Below, in pieces: positions 9,043 through 17,910 of a stretch of 64,000 nucleotides of DNA. The notes beneath the pieces are model-generated. The model did no database searches. It was not told where the DNA came from and saw only the letters and a program-made list of their open reading frames with translations. A program made the position numbers and the translations under genes. Source of the stretch: CAYRWR01 sp964537555 (lineage in GTDB: Bacteria > Spirochaetota > Brevinematia > Brevinematales > CAYRWR01). Within the stretch, counting starts at the first letter, position 1. Each line of letters starts with the position of its first letter. Where the stretch lies: assembly GCA_964537555.1 (NCBI GenBank), contig CAZIAD010000013.1:1-64000 (forward strand), written 5' to 3'.

Positions 9043-10029
9043 TCAAAAAATGGACGGACTACCCCGGTATTGCATCAGGAGTTTTTTTATGGGAAGTGAA
9101 GTATCGAAATACTTCATCTCAGAATTGAGGGTATGAGGCTGGCCGTTAGACAGACTGGGGCCTACCCGGCCCGCAAACAGGGGAAAGATGTCCCCCCGGC
9201 TCATGTGGTCATCTATCTCAATGAAAAGCTGAACCAAAGTGTTTACCGCCCGTTTCTCCAAAGCATCATAGCTGTCCTCATGCCACTCGCCACTGCGGGG
9301 ATGGCGGTAACGCACTGGCATCTCAAAGAAAGGTATCTCTCTCCGGATGACCGGGTAAAATAGATTCCTGCTCAGGCCGGCACCAGGGAGCAGGCATAGG
9401 AGAATGCGGAAAAAAGCCCGCTTAAACCATGACTGTATCCTGATGTGAGATCGGAGCATTTTTTGAGCCAGTTTGTACTGGGTGGCATCATCCAGGATAA
9501 AGCCGGCTATGAGACGGGATATCTCCTTAAGGGAGCGAGGGCTGCGTGCTACTATACGCCTGAGGCTGTGCCGGTAAGCCCGGTCCAGCCCTTTCCAGTT
9601 ATGAATATCCAACAGGGTCTCAAAATAATAATGACGTTTCTGACTGCTATGTACAGACCCTGTATCCGCAGGATGTCCCAGGCCGCAAAAATAATAGACT
9701 AAAGGGTGAATATGGGCATCAGCCTGTATATGTGTTAAAAACCCGCAGGCCAGGGCCATCTCATCGGGGCTGATAGCCTGCCCTTTTTGTAAAAAGAGCT
9801 TTTTAAACAGCAAATAGGTGTCTTCTCCATTCTCCCCATGAAGCTGAGAGGACAGTTTTTGCAGTCGGTCCTTATAAGCCTTATTCTGCAGATAATAGGG
9901 GCTGTCCGGCAGCACCGCACCCAGCAGATAGAGAGATTTATGCTGGATCAGACTCTGTTTCAGGGGGATGTCAGGCATGTGGTCCAGGACCCGGGATGCA
10001 ATGGCCCAGTGTGTGATCTCTTTAGGCAT
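9043..10029 (-). CDS. zinc-dependent phospholipase C-like protein
   Basis: 328 residues resembling the Zn_dep_PLPC (phospholipase C/D, bacterial S1/P1-like) family. The start is MPKEITHWAIA, with an N-terminal His that in this family ligates zinc. LLGAVLPDSPYY and GFLTHIQADAHIHP supply further Asp/His ligand candidates. The remainder is helical. There is no signal peptide, so it may act inside the cell or near the membrane. The ATG follows the stop of the MFS gene with no gap (TAGATG), and the GAGGAGG site sits inside the end of that gene, so the two are translationally coupled. Hydrolysis of a phosphoester in lipids is a family-level guess. Confidence 0.75.
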   Translation of the reverse strand: MPKEITHWAIASRVLDHMPDIPLKQSLIQHKSLYLLGAVLPDSPYYLQNKAYKDRLQKLSSQLHGENGEDTYLLFKKLFLQKGQAISPDEMALACGFLTHIQADAHIHPLVYYFCGLGHPADTGSVHSSQKRHYYFETLLDIHNWKGLDRAYRHSLRRIVARSPRSLKEISRLIAGFILDDATQYKLAQKMLRSHIRIQSWFKRAFFRILLCLLPGAGLSRNLFYPVIRREIPFFEMPVRYRHPRSGEWHEDSYDALEKRAVNTLVQLFIEIDDHMSRGDIFPLFAGRVGPSLSNGQPHTLNSEMKYFDTSLPIKKLLMQYRGSPSIF

Positions 10030-11322
10030 CTATGCCTCCTCTTCTACCCTGATCCGGGATAGAAATACCGCTCCTATGATGAAGAACACCAGAAGGCTCA
10101 ATACCGCCCAACGGGTACGCTCGGGGCTGGTAGCAATGATTCCAATAAGTAATGGCCCCATCACGGCGGAGAGTCGTCCGAAAATGTTGAAGAACCCGAA
10201 GAATTCCCCGGAGCGGTCCTGGGGTATGAGCTTACCGAAGATGGAGCGACTCAGGGCCTGGACTCCTCCCTGACTGGTCCCTACCAGTATGCCCAATGTC
10301 CAGAATAATATATTCCGGGTAGACAGACTGGGCACCGATGGTATAAAAAAGGCAATAAACACAATCACTATATACACAATAATACCGGTGAAAAGCATGG
10401 TACGGGCTCCCCACTGCTTTGCCAGCCTGCCATAGAGAAAGGCAAAAGGAAACGCCACAGCCTGTATAGCCAGGACCATATAGAGCAGCTGATCGGTATC
10501 TATGCCCCACTCCATGCCGAAGGCTGTGGCCATATAGATGATGGTATGGACCCCATCGATATAAAAGAAATAGGCGATCAGAAACAGAAAAGCCAGTCTG
10601 TACTTTTTGATCTCCCGGAAAGTGGAAAAAAGGCGTACAAAGCTGTCTCTGACCGGATGCTCACTGGCCTGAATATAATGCTTTTGTTTTACATTCTTCA
10701 TCATGGGGATGGAGAATCCCACCCACCACAGGGCGGTCAGGGCAAACACGATTCTCATAGCCTGCAGATAGCCCGCCGGGTCTGTACCCAGGCCTATCCA
10801 TTGGGGGTTCATCATCAGTAGTATACTGATCACCGCCGGTATGGTAGATCCAATATATCCCCAGGCATAGCCTGCTGCCGAGACCCGGTCCATACGCTCA
10901 TGGCTGGTAATGTCAGTGATAAAAGCATCATAAAATATATTGGCAGAGCTGTATCCAACCCCTGCCACGGCATATACCGCTATAGCCAGCTGCCATTGGC
11001 CCGGCTGTACTCCCATGAACGCCAAAGTAGCCAGAGAACCCAGGCCCAGTGCGATCACCCATAATACCTTTTTTCTGCCCTGGTAATCCGCAATAGTCCC
11101 GAACACGGGGGCCAGCACAGCCAGGACAGCCGCCACCAGGGCATTGGCATATCCGATATAGGAAGTGGCCCGCTCTGCGATATCAGGGGGGGCTATTTGT
11201 TTTTTAAAGAATATACTGAAAAAGATAGTCCCTATGATGAGGACATAGGCTGAATTGGCCCAGTCATACAGGACCCAGCTCCTTTCAGTCTTGTCCATCT
11301 TAAATCTTCCGGAATGGGGCAT
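10030..11322 (-). CDS. MFS transporter, UMF1 (Atg22-like) family
   Basis: 430 residues from the ATG at 11322, which has AGGA 8 nt upstream; an ATG eight codons later is also possible. It has about twelve membrane helices. The signature WVLYDWANSAY near the N-terminus is characteristic of the UMF1 family, whose eukaryotic relatives (Atg22) export amino acids from the vacuole. The bacterial substrates are unknown. It is coupled to the zinc phospholipase-like gene that follows directly. I am confident of family, not of cargo. Confidence 0.85.
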   Translation of the reverse strand: MPHSGRFKMDKTERSWVLYDWANSAYVLIIGTIFFSIFFKKQIAPPDIAERATSYIGYANALVAAVLAVLAPVFGTIADYQGRKKVLWVIALGLGSLATLAFMGVQPGQWQLAIAVYAVAGVGYSSANIFYDAFITDITSHERMDRVSAAGYAWGYIGSTIPAVISILLMMNPQWIGLGTDPAGYLQAMRIVFALTALWWVGFSIPMMKNVKQKHYIQASEHPVRDSFVRLFSTFREIKKYRLAFLFLIAYFFYIDGVHTIIYMATAFGMEWGIDTDQLLYMVLAIQAVAFPFAFLYGRLAKQWGARTMLFTGIIVYIVIVFIAFFIPSVPSLSTRNILFWTLGILVGTSQGGVQALSRSIFGKLIPQDRSGEFFGFFNIFGRLSAVMGPLLIGIIATSPERTRWAVLSLLVFFIIGAVFLSRIRVEEEA

Positions 11323-11475
11323 AGTGATTCCTGTATTTTTATTCCATAATAGAAAAAACACACTCTATTATTTCAGCCATTATAGTGTTTTTTAAATGAA
11401 AAGTAAAGTCCCACCGCAGGCTAAAATCTAAAGAATAGCAAAATGCAAAAGCTAAGGGAAGGGCACCACCATTTA

Positions 11476-12489
11476 CTAAGCCTTAGTGCTGAGTCCGGAG
11501 AGACGGGATGATTCATTGAGCTTTTTAAAATACATTATAAATTCCGCTCGGGAACTTATCCTGGTCTTGGTATAGATGCTGGATATATGGTTTCTGAGAG
11601 TACCATCCGCAATAAACAGGTGTTCCCGGATACTCTTATTATCCAGACCCTGCAGGATGAGCAGGGCGATCTCCAGCTCTCTGCGCGAATAATCCAGCTG
11701 AATAGCTATCTCGGTAGGAATGATTAGTTCCCGGGGATGAGATGCCTGAAAATAATATTTGGCTATGATAATAATACTGATCAGATGAAAGAAGAAATGA
11801 TAGACCAGGGGGAAATTTTTTCGGATCTCAATACTGATATTGTTATTACTGATCCAGCCCTGGATAAATGACAAAAGGGAGGTATCCCATCCTAAATGTA
11901 TAAAAAATGAAGTCAGGATGATATACTGGACAGGAATATAGATTCCTGCCACAATAAAAATAGCAAGCATGGCTTTACGGGCTGCATAAGAAGGAATATC
12001 GGAATACTTACGGATAAAGCGGATGAGCATATCTGTGTAATTCACCAGATGTAATAGCCCGGTACCGAGGAGCATGAGCCAAAGGATCTTAAACAGAAGA
12101 TTGATCTCTCTCACAAAGATGCCCAGAAGCAGCATCACCATTACGGAAGTCAGGAATACCGGAGATAGAGCTGATGAACTGCGTCCTGACTGCCCCACCC
12201 CTAAAAAGAACAGATTGCGCAAGGCATGTATCATGACAATGATAGTGATGATAGTGATCATTAATCCGATGAGATAAAGATATTCATACCCTGTGACCTC
12301 AGGAAAATAGGCTTCTAACAGATATAAAGCCATTCCCAGGAAAAAAGTATTACTGAATCCTATCAACACCAGATGAAAAAAGAATCTGCTGAGCTCATTG
12401 CGGTGTTTTTTATAAAAGAAAAAGGAAAGCAGGGTATTGGTCACACTAAGCGTGATGGTCAACTGTACAAAAAGATCGATAATGGGCAT
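11476..12489 (-). CDS. membrane-anchored LuxR-type transcription regulator
   Basis: 337 residues from the ATG at 12489 (GAGGA 8 nt upstream). About seven or eight hydrophobic helices fill residues 1-260 and are followed by a LuxR-type helix-turn-helix of about 65 residues. The recognisable pattern is YSRRELEIALLILQGLDNKSI then TLRNHISSIYTKTRISSR. No receiver or sensory domain other than the membrane block is visible. The DNA-binding head would therefore work while tethered to the inner membrane, perhaps sensing membrane state or a lipophilic ligand. Upstream is ruvB and downstream the UMF1 transporter, both on the same strand with 100-200-nt gaps. Confidence 0.78.
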   Translation of the reverse strand: MPIIDLFVQLTITLSVTNTLLSFFFYKKHRNELSRFFFHLVLIGFSNTFFLGMALYLLEAYFPEVTGYEYLYLIGLMITIITIIVMIHALRNLFFLGVGQSGRSSSALSPVFLTSVMVMLLLGIFVREINLLFKILWLMLLGTGLLHLVNYTDMLIRFIRKYSDIPSYAARKAMLAIFIVAGIYIPVQYIILTSFFIHLGWDTSLLSFIQGWISNNNISIEIRKNFPLVYHFFFHLISIIIIAKYYFQASHPRELIIPTEIAIQLDYSRRELEIALLILQGLDNKSIREHLFIADGTLRNHISSIYTKTRISSRAEFIMYFKKLNESSRLSGLSTKA

Positions 12490-12646
12490 GAATCTTCCTC
12501 TTTCAGATTTGGGTACATCATACAGGGAAGCAACCGGGCTCGACACCGGGTGAGTGTCAGCTCATCCCAGACTGATGATGTATCAATAATTCAACTATAA
12601 TATCCATCCTAAAATAATTCCTATTTAAGGGAATAACAGGTATCAC

Positions 12647-12670
12647 AAAAGCACCGGACAACTGTCCGGT
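12647..12670 (-). terminator. weak intrinsic terminator after ruvB
   Basis: ACCGGAC/GTCCGGT 7-bp stem with a 4-nt loop, followed on the minus strand by GC and four T. It is 21 nt past the ruvB stop. Confidence 0.5.
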
Positions 12671-12691
12671 TTAAAGACGGTCAGGGCCTGC

Positions 12692-13714
12692 TTAAAACAA
12701 CCCGGGCTGCTGGGATGAGAGGTCATTCCACTCTACGCCCAGGTGGCGGTAAGCCAGGGCACTGGCTACCCGGCCCCGGGGCTGTCTCTGCAACAGTCCC
12801 TTCTGGATCAGGAAAGGCTCATAGACATCCTCAATAGTCTCAGACTCCTCTGATAAAGCAGCCGCAATGGCAGATATACCTACCGGGCCTCCCTGATAAT
12901 GATCAATAATGATCCTGAGCAGTCTGCGGTCCATGATGTCCAGCCCCATCTCATCCACTTCCAGGCGGGATAAGGCGTGGTGGGCAAAGGCTTTGTCAAT
13001 CGTGGACTGTCCGTCGACCAGGGCAAAGTCGGCTACCCTTTTGAGCAGGCGGTTGGCGATACGGGGAGTGCCCCGGCTGCGGCGGGCTACTTCACTGCTG
13101 CCAGCCGGATCTATACTGATCTTAAGGATATGGGAGCTGCGCTTTATGATCAGGTCCAGGTCAGCCGGCTCGTAGAAATCCAGCCTCTCGATGATGCCGA
13201 AGCGGCTGCGCAAGGGTGCCGATACCGCCCCTACCCGGGTAGTAGCCCCGATAAGCGTAAAATGGGGCAGCGTAATGGACAAGGTACGGGCTCCGGTGCC
13301 CTCTCCGATGATGATATCGACTTTGAAGTCCTCCATAGCTGAATAGAGGGTCTCTTCCAGGACCCGTTTCATACGGTGGATCTCATCTATAAACAGTACA
13401 TCTCCCTCTTCCAGGGAAGTGATGAGGGCCATGAGGTCTCCCTGTTTTTCCAGGGCGGGAGCAGCGATCACCTTTATACTCTGCCCCAGCTCGGATGCCA
13501 TGATATGGGCCAGGGTGGTCTTACCCAGTCCCGGAGGGCCGTACAGCAGGGCATGATCCATGACCTGTCCACGCAATTTTGCGGCCTCCACAAAGACCCG
13601 GATATTGTCTTTTACTTTTTTCTGTCCGATATAGTCATCAAAGCGGGAAGGACGTAAGGTCTCGTCGGCATCTCCCTGCTGGGCTTGGGGTGCGGTGATC
13701 TTTTCTTCTATCAT
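12692..13714 (-). CDS. ruvB: Holliday junction branch-migration ATPase RuvB
   Basis: 340 residues from the ATG at 13714 (AGGA 6 nt upstream). RuvB forms hexameric rings that, with RuvA, drive branch migration of Holliday junctions during recombination repair. Walker A GPPGLGKT is at residues 59-66, Walker B FIDEIHRM near 108, and the sensor region [18 protein letters not shown] is intact. The C-terminal winged-helix domain ends normally. ruvA and ruvC are not adjacent. It lies downstream of the GC-rich non-coding block. Confidence 0.97.
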   Translation of the reverse strand: MIEEKITAPQAQQGDADETLRPSRFDDYIGQKKVKDNIRVFVEAAKLRGQVMDHALLYGPPGLGKTTLAHIMASELGQSIKVIAAPALEKQGDLMALITSLEEGDVLFIDEIHRMKRVLEETLYSAMEDFKVDIIIGEGTGARTLSITLPHFTLIGATTRVGAVSAPLRSRFGIIERLDFYEPADLDLIIKRSSHILKISIDPAGSSEVARRSRGTPRIANRLLKRVADFALVDGQSTIDKAFAHHALSRLEVDEMGLDIMDRRLLRIIIDHYQGGPVGISAIAAALSEESETIEDVYEPFLIQKGLLQRQPRGRVASALAYRHLGVEWNDLSSQQPGLF

Positions 13715-13892
13715 AAAATCCTGCCGAAAAAGTTTCACTATATTATCAGGGAAAACAGCTAAAATTGCAATAGTGCAGGCTATTGTGGTCGGACTGAGTC
13801 CTGAGTAGAGAAATCAGTTCCCTGCATGAGGTAGCAAAAAGGGGTGAGACTGTCCCCGGGCCCCTCCCGGTGTACAGGCCGGCTCCCCCGGG

Positions 13893-14031
13893 AAAAAAAT
13901 TCACAGGGTGCGGCATCAGATCCGGAATTCCCCGGCGGCACCACCAGGATGGGACTAGAGTCCGGGATCAGAGTCCCTGTCACACCCTGCCTGTGAGTGC
14001 AGGCTGTCCCGCCCTGCTGTCCGCACCCCTG
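13893..14031 (-). ncRNA. candidate structured small RNA, class not recognised
   Basis: On the minus strand a long-range helix pairs CAGGGGTGCGG (14031-14021) with CCGCACCCTG (13913-13904): ten base pairs with one bulged G. Inside are smaller stems: GCCTG/CAGGC, GGGACT/AGTCCC and CCGG/CCGG. The closing helix is followed by TGAA and a run of seven T (13899-13893), as in an intrinsic terminator. The 5' end is uncertain; no good promoter is visible, though TACACT near 14047-14042 could be a -10 box. I looked for RNase P, tmRNA, SRP and T-box signatures and found none. It could instead be a processed leader. Confidence 0.45.
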
Positions 14032-14090
14032 CCCCTTTCATTAGTGTACTACTCCGGCCCCGAGGCCGGCCCGGGATGGCCCTGTAGAGC

Positions 14091-14122
14091 AAAAAAAAAG
14101 CCCCCCTGCATAGAGGAGGGCC
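14091..14122 (-). terminator. intrinsic terminator of the OmpA-like gene
   Basis: GGCCCTCC and GGGGGGC arms around a CTCTATGCA loop, followed on the minus strand by nine T. It is about 20 nt past the stop codon. Confidence 0.85.
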
Positions 14123-14139
14123 TGGTCTTTTAGGATAGC

Positions 14140-14643
14140 TTATTCAATATCAAAACTGACACGGCAGTTCTTTTTATCTTCAGGAGAAAGTCCGGCTGCA
14201 GGCTGAGAAGAGCCTACCCCTACTACCTTAAACTTATCAGGATTGAGTTTAGAGTTCTTTTTCAGATAGCGGAATACGGCCTGAGCTCTTTCTTCAGAAA
14301 GCATGATATTTCCGCCATATTGTCCGACCTCTTCTTCCGGGCCTACGGCATTGGCATGACCCTTGATCACCACTTTTTTTCCGGCAGGCAGGGCATTGAC
14401 TACTTTAGCCAGGGCGGGGATAAATACTTTTTTCATGAAAGTATCGATATCATATCCGCCTACGGAATACTGAGGGTCGCTCAGAGAGAGCTTTGAGGAA
14501 CGGAACGCAAAGGGAATATCTTTGGCCACCTTTTTAAAGCCGGCTACGCCGACATCACCTACTGCGCTGGTATCTACATTGATCTGCGCGAAAGAAATAC
14601 AGGCAAAAGCCAGCACCATCAGGACACTGAAAAAACTTTTCAT
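14140..14643 (-). CDS. OmpA-family peptidoglycan-associated protein
   Basis: 167 residues from the ATG at 14643, preceded by a perfect GGAGGT. The first 19 residues are a signal peptide ending SFA. The C-terminal half is an OmpA-like domain: KKVVIKGHANAVG, then LSEERAQAVFRYL, then a VVGVGSSQPA loop and a CRVSFDIE ending. This domain normally binds meso-diaminopimelate peptidoglycan. There is no lipobox and too little sequence for a beta-barrel, so it is probably a periplasmic soluble protein. A sigma-70-type promoter at 14670-14698 and the terminator at 14091-14122 make it a single-gene transcript, divergent from the chemotaxis receptor. Confidence 0.85.
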   Translation of the reverse strand: MKSFFSVLMVLAFACISFAQINVDTSAVGDVGVAGFKKVAKDIPFAFRSSKLSLSDPQYSVGGYDIDTFMKKVFIPALAKVVNALPAGKKVVIKGHANAVGPEEEVGQYGGNIMLSEERAQAVFRYLKKNSKLNPDKFKVVGVGSSQPAAGLSPEDKKNCRVSFDIE

Positions 14644-14669
14644 AATTACCTCCAATACAATGTTAGATG

Positions 14670-14698
14670 AATATAACTATTTATTTTTGTATTGTCAA
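14670..14698 (-). promoter_or_regulatory. promoter of the OmpA-like gene
   Basis: On the minus strand TTGACA (14698-14693), 17-bp spacer, TATATT (14675-14670), 26 nt before the start codon. Confidence 0.75.
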
Positions 14699-14708
14699 AT
14701 TTTCCGCT

Positions 14709-14735
14709 TGAAAAGCATAAAATTCTTGCCGATAA
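14709..14735 (+). promoter_or_regulatory. sigma-28 (FliA-type) promoter of the chemotaxis receptor
   Basis: TGAA at 14709-14712, a spacer of exactly 15 bp and GCCGATAA at 14728-14735. The -10 element matches the flagellar sigma-28 consensus at every base, and the -35 differs from TAAA at one. It lies 46 nt before the receptor start codon. Confidence 0.8.
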
Positions 14736-14781
14736 AAGACTTATAGTCTATCATATACTATGCGAAAATCTGGAGGTTTTC

Positions 14782-17010
14782 ATGTCCTTAAAACTAAAAA
14801 TAAGCAAACAGCTGTTTATATCCTATCTTTTGACATCCCTGGTAGCCCTCATCACTCTGGGCGGGATGGGTATCTTTCAACTCAGCCGGATCACTAAAGA
14901 AAACCGAAAAGAATCTGTACTCCAGACCCTCCAGACTGCTGAAAACCTCTTAAAATCAGAAGCAGAGGCGGAGATCTCACAGGAGGGAATAGCCCTCATG
15001 GAAAAGATCTATTCCACCTATCAGTCAGCCCAGCAGGGCCGCCTCTCCACCTCCAGTGCCCAATACCAGGCTCAGAATGCATTATTGTATAACAAAGCTT
15101 TTAAAAACAGCTCTCTCATGATACTGGATAATAGCGGAAAGGTGGAGGCGGCCAACAACCAGGCCCGGCAGATCGGAGCTATAGATAGCCTGGCAGATGT
15201 CATCCAGAAAAAATCCTCTTCCGCGCGTTCTGAGATATTTAAGGCCCAAATATCCATGGATGGAAATACCAAAGAGACCACCGTCCTGAGCCGTTACCTG
15301 CCCGGATGGAAATGGTATATGGTCATCATCATTCCTGATGATAAAACAGGAGATTTCCTCGATCCTGAAGAATCAAAAAATATCTTGAAAAATATCAGAG
15401 TCAACCAGTCCGGCTATATTGAAGTACTGGACCTGAAAGGTAATATCCTGTTCCATCCTGCAGATGAAGTACAGAAGCAGACACTCCATCAAAAATACAT
15501 TGAAGATGTCCTGAAGGCGGATGTCACCAGTGTCACCCTGAACCTGAAGGATGATACCAATGACTATCAACTCATCCTGGAAAAAGGCCTGGACAAAAAA
15601 GTACATGGCCCCGATGAGATAAAGACTATTGAGTATCATTATCTTCCCCGCTATGGTGTGGTATTGGCCGTACATCAGTACAAAAAAGACATGATGCTGA
15701 ACTTTAACAAGATCAGGAGAAATATGGTCATACTTATAGTGCTGCTATTATTCCTGGTATTTTCAGTCAGCCTGTACTTCTCCCGGCTCCTGGGACGTAA
15801 TCTGGACAGTATAGATATGCGCCTGGGCCAGATGGCCTCTCAAAACGAAAAGTCCGACCTCACTAAACGTATCACCGTGCATGCCAATAATGAGCTGGAC
15901 AGTATAGCTATTAAATTTAACTCTCTCATGAGGTCTTTTAATGCGGATATGCTCAAAGTCAGAAACGCCGCCGTCAATCTCAGTGAGACTTCCCATGTCC
16001 TGTCTGACTCTGTGATCAACAATATGAAATCCAGTATGGAAGTGATAACGGCCAGCATACAGTCCATACAGGAAAATACCCTGAATCAGACCAGCGGTGT
16101 AGAAGAAGTCAATGCCACCCTGGAAGAGATGAGCCGCAGTATTGACTCCATGAGTGAGAATATGTCCCGCCAGTCAGCCGCAGTGGAAGAGTCTGCATCT
16201 GCCATAGAAGAGATGAGCCGCAATATAGATAATGCTTCTGCGACTGCGGAAAAGACCACCAATATCTCTAAAAACCTGAACCAGGTCGCTACCGAGGGGG
16301 GAGAGGCCGTAAAGAACTCTATGGCTTCCATCAAAGACGTGTCTGACTATTCCCAGCAGATCCTCAAGATGCTGAAGCTTATTACTGATATATCCAAGCA
16401 GACCAACCTCCTGGCTATGAATGCATCCATTGAAGCGGCCCACGCCGGTGAAGCCGGTAAAGGTTTCGCTATCGTGGCTGATGAGATCCGCCGGCTGGCT
16501 GAAAACACCTCCAAGAACGCCAAGGATATCGGCGATGTCGTAAATGCCATTGTAGAAAAGATCGAAGAATCTGTGAATCTGGCTGAAAAAGCCGGAATGG
16601 GACTGGATATGATCCTGGCCTACTCTAATCAGAACGTAAATATCATGCAGCAGCTGAACTCCGCCCTGGAAGAGCAAAACCACTCTGCCAAAGAGATCCT
16701 CAAATCTACCCAGGATATGGTAAGTGTCACAGAAGAAGTGCAGCTGGCCATGACTGAACAAAAGACAGGTACTCATGAGTTCAGTGAGATCATGCGTAAC
16801 CTCAGAGATATCTCTGTGGAGACTAAAGACAGTATTCAGAGCCATATAGAAAAACTGAACCAGATGATACTGGAAGTCGAAGAAGTCAACAAGATATCAG
16901 ACAAAAACAGCAGTCTCTCCGGAGAACTTATGCAGCTCATCGATCATTTTGTACTGGATGATAGCGGGGATGCAGAGCAGGACAGCACCTCTCTAAAGCT
17001 GGTGGAATGA
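14782..17010 (+). CDS. methyl-accepting chemotaxis protein with Cache-type sensor
   Basis: 742 residues from the ATG at 14782 (GGAGG 5 nt upstream). A first membrane helix near 15-35 leads to a periplasmic region of about 280 residues of Cache type (WKWYMVIIIP and NQSGYIEVLDLKGNILFHP are typical). A second membrane helix, a HAMP segment and a long coiled-coil signalling domain follow. The conserved hairpin tip is SKQTNLLAMNASIEAAHAGE then GFAIVADEIRRLAE. It would sense an extracellular ligand and signal through CheW/CheA to the flagella. The sigma-28 promoter just upstream supports a motility role. Its stop codon abuts that of the converging parA-like gene. Confidence 0.95.
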   Translation: MSLKLKISKQLFISYLLTSLVALITLGGMGIFQLSRITKENRKESVLQTLQTAENLLKSEAEAEISQEGIALMEKIYSTYQSAQQGRLSTSSAQYQAQNALLYNKAFKNSSLMILDNSGKVEAANNQARQIGAIDSLADVIQKKSSSARSEIFKAQISMDGNTKETTVLSRYLPGWKWYMVIIIPDDKTGDFLDPEESKNILKNIRVNQSGYIEVLDLKGNILFHPADEVQKQTLHQKYIEDVLKADVTSVTLNLKDDTNDYQLILEKGLDKKVHGPDEIKTIEYHYLPRYGVVLAVHQYKKDMMLNFNKIRRNMVILIVLLLFLVFSVSLYFSRLLGRNLDSIDMRLGQMASQNEKSDLTKRITVHANNELDSIAIKFNSLMRSFNADMLKVRNAAVNLSETSHVLSDSVINNMKSSMEVITASIQSIQENTLNQTSGVEEVNATLEEMSRSIDSMSENMSRQSAAVEESASAIEEMSRNIDNASATAEKTTNISKNLNQVATEGGEAVKNSMASIKDVSDYSQQILKMLKLITDISKQTNLLAMNASIEAAHAGEAGKGFAIVADEIRRLAENTSKNAKDIGDVVNAIVEKIEESVNLAEKAGMGLDMILAYSNQNVNIMQQLNSALEEQNHSAKEILKSTQDMVSVTEEVQLAMTEQKTGTHEFSEIMRNLRDISVETKDSIQSHIEKLNQMILEVEEVNKISDKNSSLSGELMQLIDHFVLDDSGDAEQDSTSLKLVE

Positions 17011-17757
17011 TCAGAACCTGATGATATCCCGGAGCTCATTCCATAAGGCAGTATAGACCTGGCCTGTACGGGACCGGGGAGAATAGTCTGGCAGGGGTGC
17101 CATTCTCTGGCCCATCTTTTCGATATCCGAGGCATAGGGTACAGCTGTGATCAAGGTCTTTATCCCCTTTTCCACTCCATTTTCCAGGATAGTCTTATGC
17201 ATGTTTTTTCTGCGGTCCGCCATGGAGAAAAAGGGCAGTATCTGACCGTCCCTGATGCCATAATCCTGGAGATGAGTATAGAGCAGGTCAAAAGTACGTA
17301 GTGACAATACTGTGGGAATGAGGGGCACTAGCAAATAGTCCACCGCCTTGAACAGGTTTTCACTAAGCAGGGAAAGGTGCGGGTGGGAATCCACAAATAG
17401 TAGGTCATAGGATCTGGCCAGCTCTTCAAACAGCATTTTTAATCTTTTTGTGGATTTCTTCATATCATCCAGCACCAGGTCTATATTTCTTTCTGAGATA
17501 TCTGCAGGAATAATATCCAGTGTCTCATACTGGGTGGCCCTGATATATTTTTCAATCCTGTCTCCGGAGCTGAGCAGTTTCTTTACCCCGCCCTTTAAGT
17601 GTGCCTGCACCTGAAAGTAAAACGAGGCTGAACCCTGAGGGTCCATATCCCAGATCAGGACCTTGTGGCCCGCCTGGCTGGCCAGGTAGGCCAGATTTAC
17701 TGCAGTAGTGGTCTTTCCCACTCCTCCTTTCAGATTATATAAGGCTATAGATCGCAT
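17011..17757 (-). CDS. ParA/MinD-family ATPase (orphan)
   Basis: 248 residues from the ATG at 17757 with GGGAGG ahead. It has the deviant Walker A KGGVGKTT near residue 10, the WDMDPQGS switch I region and a Walker B-like FVDSHPHL. Such ATPases position plasmids, chromosomes or protein clusters by ATP-dependent binding to DNA or membrane. No ParB gene or parS-like repeats are adjacent, so chromosome segregation is not indicated. It converges on a chemotaxis receptor gene; ParA homologues such as ParC place receptor arrays in some bacteria, which is only a hint here. Its stop (TGA) touches the receptor's stop with no intervening base. Confidence 0.85.
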   Translation of the reverse strand: MRSIALYNLKGGVGKTTTAVNLAYLASQAGHKVLIWDMDPQGSASFYFQVQAHLKGGVKKLLSSGDRIEKYIRATQYETLDIIPADISERNIDLVLDDMKKSTKRLKMLFEELARSYDLLFVDSHPHLSLLSENLFKAVDYLLVPLIPTVLSLRTFDLLYTHLQDYGIRDGQILPFFSMADRRKNMHKTILENGVEKGIKTLITAVPYASDIEKMGQRMAPLPDYSPRSRTGQVYTALWNELRDIIRF

Positions 17758-17910
17758 CTTACCTCCCTTTAAGTGATTGTACACATTCAGGCCGTCCCTG
17801 TCAAGCCAGGCATCCCTGAGATGGCTAAATAGTGTATATTCTGCTAAAAAATACCGGAATAATAGTAATAATACCAGAAATACAGTATAATAAAAGAAAA
17901 AAGGAATACA

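Larger units (their letters stand above)
13715..14139. other. GC-rich non-coding block between ruvB and the OmpA-like gene
   Basis: About 425 nt with no convincing gene. It is markedly richer in G+C than its neighbours and full of complementary segments. It contains the OmpA-gene terminator (14091-14122), a hairpin CCGGCC-TCGG-GGCCGG near 14056-14071, a candidate small RNA (13893-14031) and a short GGGG/CCCC stem followed on the minus strand by five T (13836-13857). The short open frames here lack ribosome-binding sites and cross the stems, so I regard them as chance. Confidence 0.6.

Noticed and set aside
13780..13983. Short open frame in the GC-rich block
   Set aside because: It crosses the predicted stems, has no ribosome-binding site and its Pro/Gly/Ser-rich product resembles chance translation of GC-rich DNA.
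13893..14040. RNase P RNA, tmRNA or SRP RNA
   Set aside because: None of the invariant segments was found (GAGGAAAGTCC and ACAGAA for RNase P, the tRNA-like ends of tmRNA, GGAAGGAAGC-type SRP loop). AGTCCGGG occurs but without its partners.
16174..16845. 223-codon open frame on the minus strand within the receptor gene
   Set aside because: Shadow of the coiled-coil signalling domain, whose motif is unmistakable on the plus strand.
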